Assembly: GCA_004154925.1 (NCBI GenBank)
Contig: QJNS01000205.1
Span: forward strand, 1-64,000
Reading direction: 5' to 3'
Source: Monosporascus cannonballus
Taxonomy: Eukaryota; Ascomycota; Sordariomycetes; Xylariales
Length of the DNA: 64,000 nucleotides
Below the pieces are notes generated by a model. That model saw only the letters and a list, made by a program, of their open reading frames with translations, was not told the DNA's origin and searched no databases. This document shows positions 60,210 through 64,000 of the stretch, one piece after another. Numbering within the stretch: position 1 is the stretch's first letter; every line of letters begins with the position of its first letter. The translations under genes and the position numbers were made by a program.

Positions 60210-63200
60210 ATCGCAAGAACGGTCGAACCTGTACGAAAAGGTCACGTGATTTAGATCTTTTTTTTGGCAACAAGGTCCAAATAAATCCATGTAGCACTAA
60301 TCATATTTAATACAATTAGATCTATATTAAATTTAGAATATAATACAAAGCTAATTAATTCGTATAATATATAAATGTTTATTACTTTTATAACTTAAAT
60401 AAAATTAGTATATAATACTAATTCGTTATTTAAAACATTTTTAGGATTAGCAAACTGAATAAATTATAATATATATTAGTTAAATTCTTAGAATATTTAG
60501 TAAATATAAATGTATATAAATTGGATTTAATAACTCATTAAACCTTTCACCTATTATAGGTTTTAAGTTTTTATTTAGAAGTACTATTAGACCTTATTCA
60601 ACGTATTTTTAATAAAAATATCGATTAATACCTAGGCATTTTTCGCGGCCGTAAATTTTTAATCAAGAATTAAGAAATTGAAAAAGCAAGTTTAACAGTT
60701 ACTAAGCTAGATAACGGTTCTTTTAATTCGTATTATTATAATAAAGCATAAGGCGAAAAAGTCTTAACTTTAGGATAAAACGGTTTAAAATGTCGTTATT
60801 AAAATACGGATATATTTCAATTTTTAACTTTAAAGAATAATATAAACAGAATATTTGTTATGGTAGCCTTTTTTACGAAACATACATTGGAACCTTTTGA
60901 ACTCATAATAAAGAATTATTTGAAAAACGTCAAAGTCAATCAATAAAAGATTAATAAGGTTGTTCTTTTTCAATTATACAAACTTTAAAAAAAATTCAAG
61001 GTTAATTTTTAAAGCCGCGATAAGAAATATATAATAACATCGCAGATCTTACGGTTATAACGGACAGGATTTATTTCGAGATATATTATAAATTTTGACA
61101 ACTTTATAGATCAAGTAAACTAAAATAATAATAACAACAATCATTGAATTAATAAATTTTATAACAAATTAAAACCTAACGTGAAAAATAAAATTATTAA
61201 ATCTTCGAAACTGAAATTTTTAAGTCGATATATTGTTAAACTTATTTATATTAATGATAAATTATACGAACTCCGTTTGGGAAAGAAAACAATACATGTT
61301 AAAATATGAAAGTTAACCGGTTAATTAAGTAAGAAAATGTAATATAATATTTACTTCCTATGGTATAACCCCATAATTTATAGAATTTGAAATAGTTTAA
61401 CGCAAAAATAAAAATAAAGTTATATGCTATAATTAAGGTAAAATAAGACATTATTAAAATATTTACCAAGTTTGTAAAATGTTTCAATTAAATAAATAAA
61501 TATTTATTTAAAAATGATAATTTAAAAATAATTCAAAATAAGAATAATAGAATTATTAATATAATTTAAGCTTCATATGAAACAAGCATAATACGATAAA
61601 ACATTCAACGCGAAATTTAAAAGTTTCAAAACCAACTTAAAAAACATTAACATAATAATAATACGTTTTAAGAAAATGGTTAAAAGAATATTAAAAACAA
61701 ATAAAATATGTGTATTTAGGAACTTTAAATCCATAGAGCAAAATACATGCTATATATTATAAACAACGAAAATGATTTATGTATAACCTATAAAAAAGAT
61801 TTATTTATTAACGTATCGAATGTATTTATAAAAATCATTTGGATTTTTTTTAAATAAAGCGAGAATAATAAAGCGGATAAAACGTAATATTAAGATTCTC
61901 GACTTAGTATTTTATAAAAGGAAATTCATAAACAAATAACTTTATAAAATTAAGTAAAAAAAGTAACATCTGCAAAAAGCATTTATTGCTTTCATAATTA
62001 ACATAATTATTAAACAGCAAAAGGATATTTAAATATGAATTAAAATATATTACTAAAAAGCTGTTACAAATTTTGATGGTTAACTGGTATATAGTATGAA
62101 CCCAGAAAAGATTAGTTGTTGAGAAAACTTAAATTACTGACTTGAACATTTGAAAAAACGATAAATTGCGACATTTTTAACAATATATAATGTATTATAT
62201 ACAAACATCGTTTATTTAATAAGACGGAAAATTATACATTAGTTTAAACAATCTCATATAAATTAAGAATAATCGTGTCGATAAAAAGAATAAATTTATT
62301 AATTTACTATATTATACGAAAAAATAAAGATAAAATGGGATAAATTTATCAAAAATTAAAACAAACAAATTATTTACCAAAAAACACCAAGAAAGCCAAA
62401 TTTAAAGGCAATAAAAGGTTTTTTTAAAAACGGCTTTTTATATAATGATAGAGATGGTTCATAGTTTCATTATTTTAACAATACAAATTAAAACATATTA
62501 ATATATTATACTAATAAGTTCTATAAAGTTACGTAGAACTTGTATTATATTAAAAACTATTAATAAATTTAAAATATTATGAAGATATAAGATAAACATT
62601 ACATAATTAAAAATATCGGAAGTTAAAATCTCGCTTAACATAACGGAAGGGATTAACGAAAAATTAATTATTTTCAATTTTTTAAAAAATCATATTAAGC
62701 CCTCTATTTCTATATATTTTAATTTATAAAATACGATATACTTTTTCAGCACTATAAATATATTAGTACGAAATACTAATTAATGGAAGAGCCTACCAAG
62801 TAATATTTATTTTATATTTGGTGAATAAATTTATTGTACATTTGATGAATTTAATATAAAAGAAATCATAAAATATTATAAATAAAGGAAACGTTTAAAG
62901 AAATTCAATATATAATTATTAACAAAATAATATTAAACATTCACGACTTAATACATTTCATGAAATTAACAACTTATATTTCGAATTTTATATCAAGTAC
63001 AGTAATTAAATAACAAAGTATTAAGAAAAATTATATTTTATTTCTCCTTTTTCGCATAAATTAAAAATAGTCAAATTTAATTACGGTATTTCCTATTAGC
63101 CGTTCATAAGTATTATTATAGTTTTCCGAACAGGTAAGTATTTTTTAAAAGTAATTCGTATAAAGCTAAAATTTATCCGAATTATTAAGATTTTATCAGT

Positions 63201-64000
63201 CTTATTACAACCAGATAATATACCAAGTAATAATTTTAATACGTAAGAAAATACCTAATTTCTAGTTCATTGTTTCTTATAAGATAAATTTTAAAAATAA
63301 TAAAGTAAATATTTTAAATGAGCGAATAAGTTTCGAAAACAACAAATTAATGTGAATTATATAACATTCGATATTATTTTTAAAGTATATTTACTTTTAC
63401 ATTGAATTGTAATATTATAGGCTACATTATATAATATACATCATAATATATGAAACCATAACGATAACTTATTAAAGAATAAAGTCATTAATCAAGGATA
63501 AATAGTTATAAATATAAAATAATGTTAATATATAATACAAATTAATATTAGTTATGGAAATACTTCCGGATTTATAAATTCTAAAAATAGTTTTAACGTC
63601 TTTATCGTTTTCTCAACAGAAAAATAAAAATTTAAAAAACAGAATTATAATATAACACCTATAATAAAACTAAAAAGTAACCATACAATCCTTGTAAAAA
63701 ATATTATTATTATTATTTTTAAAACAATTATAGGAGTTTATAACGATAATATGTATTATTAAACTTCCAGCATTAAGCCAGTGATAATAAAAATATACTA
63801 TGATAATATTTCCGCTTTTATTAGCAAATTTACGAAATGTTGTTTTCTATTTATTTAGAAGTCTTCATATTAAGCAAATGATATATATTTTTAATGAGAT
63901 ATTTTTAATATATATACATTATTATATAACGTTATATCCGACAGAAATATTACGCTTATCTTGAAATTTTTATAAAAGATAACAATATACACTAATTTAA
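60210..64000. other. AT-rich decayed DNA, no gene seen
   Basis: The first ~90 bp have moderate GC (with AGGTCACGTGATTTAGATC near 60239) and belong to the upstream side of the fossil gene. The rest is very AT-rich with low CpG and no readable frame. The open stretch at 61299-61487 (-) has no recognisable motif. Confidence 0.55.

Overview
The window reads as a RIP-mutated, AT-rich compartment of a filamentous ascomycete (Pezizomycotina). Almost all of it is extremely AT-rich. Old reading frames are full of TAA/TAG where CAA/CAG is expected, Cys has become Tyr and Asp has become Asn. Retained G/C is mostly in CpG. These are the marks of repeat-induced point mutation (C to T, mainly at CpA). The one apparently intact gene has short GT-AG introns with CTAAT/CTGAC-like branch sites, which is typical of this group.

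Layout. 1-9.6 kb: a short 10-bp tandem repeat, AT-rich decayed DNA, an ORF-less GC island (3.84-4.98 kb), a small hairpin repeat (family F) and a decayed LTR relic. 9.6-17.0 kb: Ty3/gypsy chromovirus 'A' (+, TSD AAAAT). 17.3-24.5 kb: Ty3/gypsy 'B' (+, TSD CCTTA). 24.9-26.7 kb: a Fot1/pogo-like DNA transposon with TIRs at TA. 27.1-34.6 kb: a solo LTR 'G' split by Ty3/gypsy 'C' (-, TSD TTACT). 34.9-36.5 kb: a GC-normal oasis with a three-exon short-chain dehydrogenase/reductase (SDR). 36.6-48.8 kb: Ty3/gypsy 'D' (-), whose left LTR is split by Ty1/copia 'E' (-) and whose right LTR is cut off at a second F copy. 49.3 and 54.9 kb: two solo LTRs. 56.9-60.2 kb: a very long decayed reading frame on the minus strand (more than 1,000 codons) that I do not recognise. 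A second copy of its start lies just upstream of the SDR gene. 60.2-64 kb: AT-rich DNA with nothing recognisable.

No genes work together as a pathway here. The window is a graveyard of nested transposons with one surviving oxidoreductase-like gene. That gene lacks an in-frame ATG and has Met where the catalytic Lys belongs, so its function is doubtful. The strongest candidate for something undescribed is the 56.9-60.2 kb fossil gene with its paralogous fragment. Other useful observations are the exact nesting order, the strand-asymmetric RIP between the two LTRs of element B, and the F hairpin repeat at two junctions.
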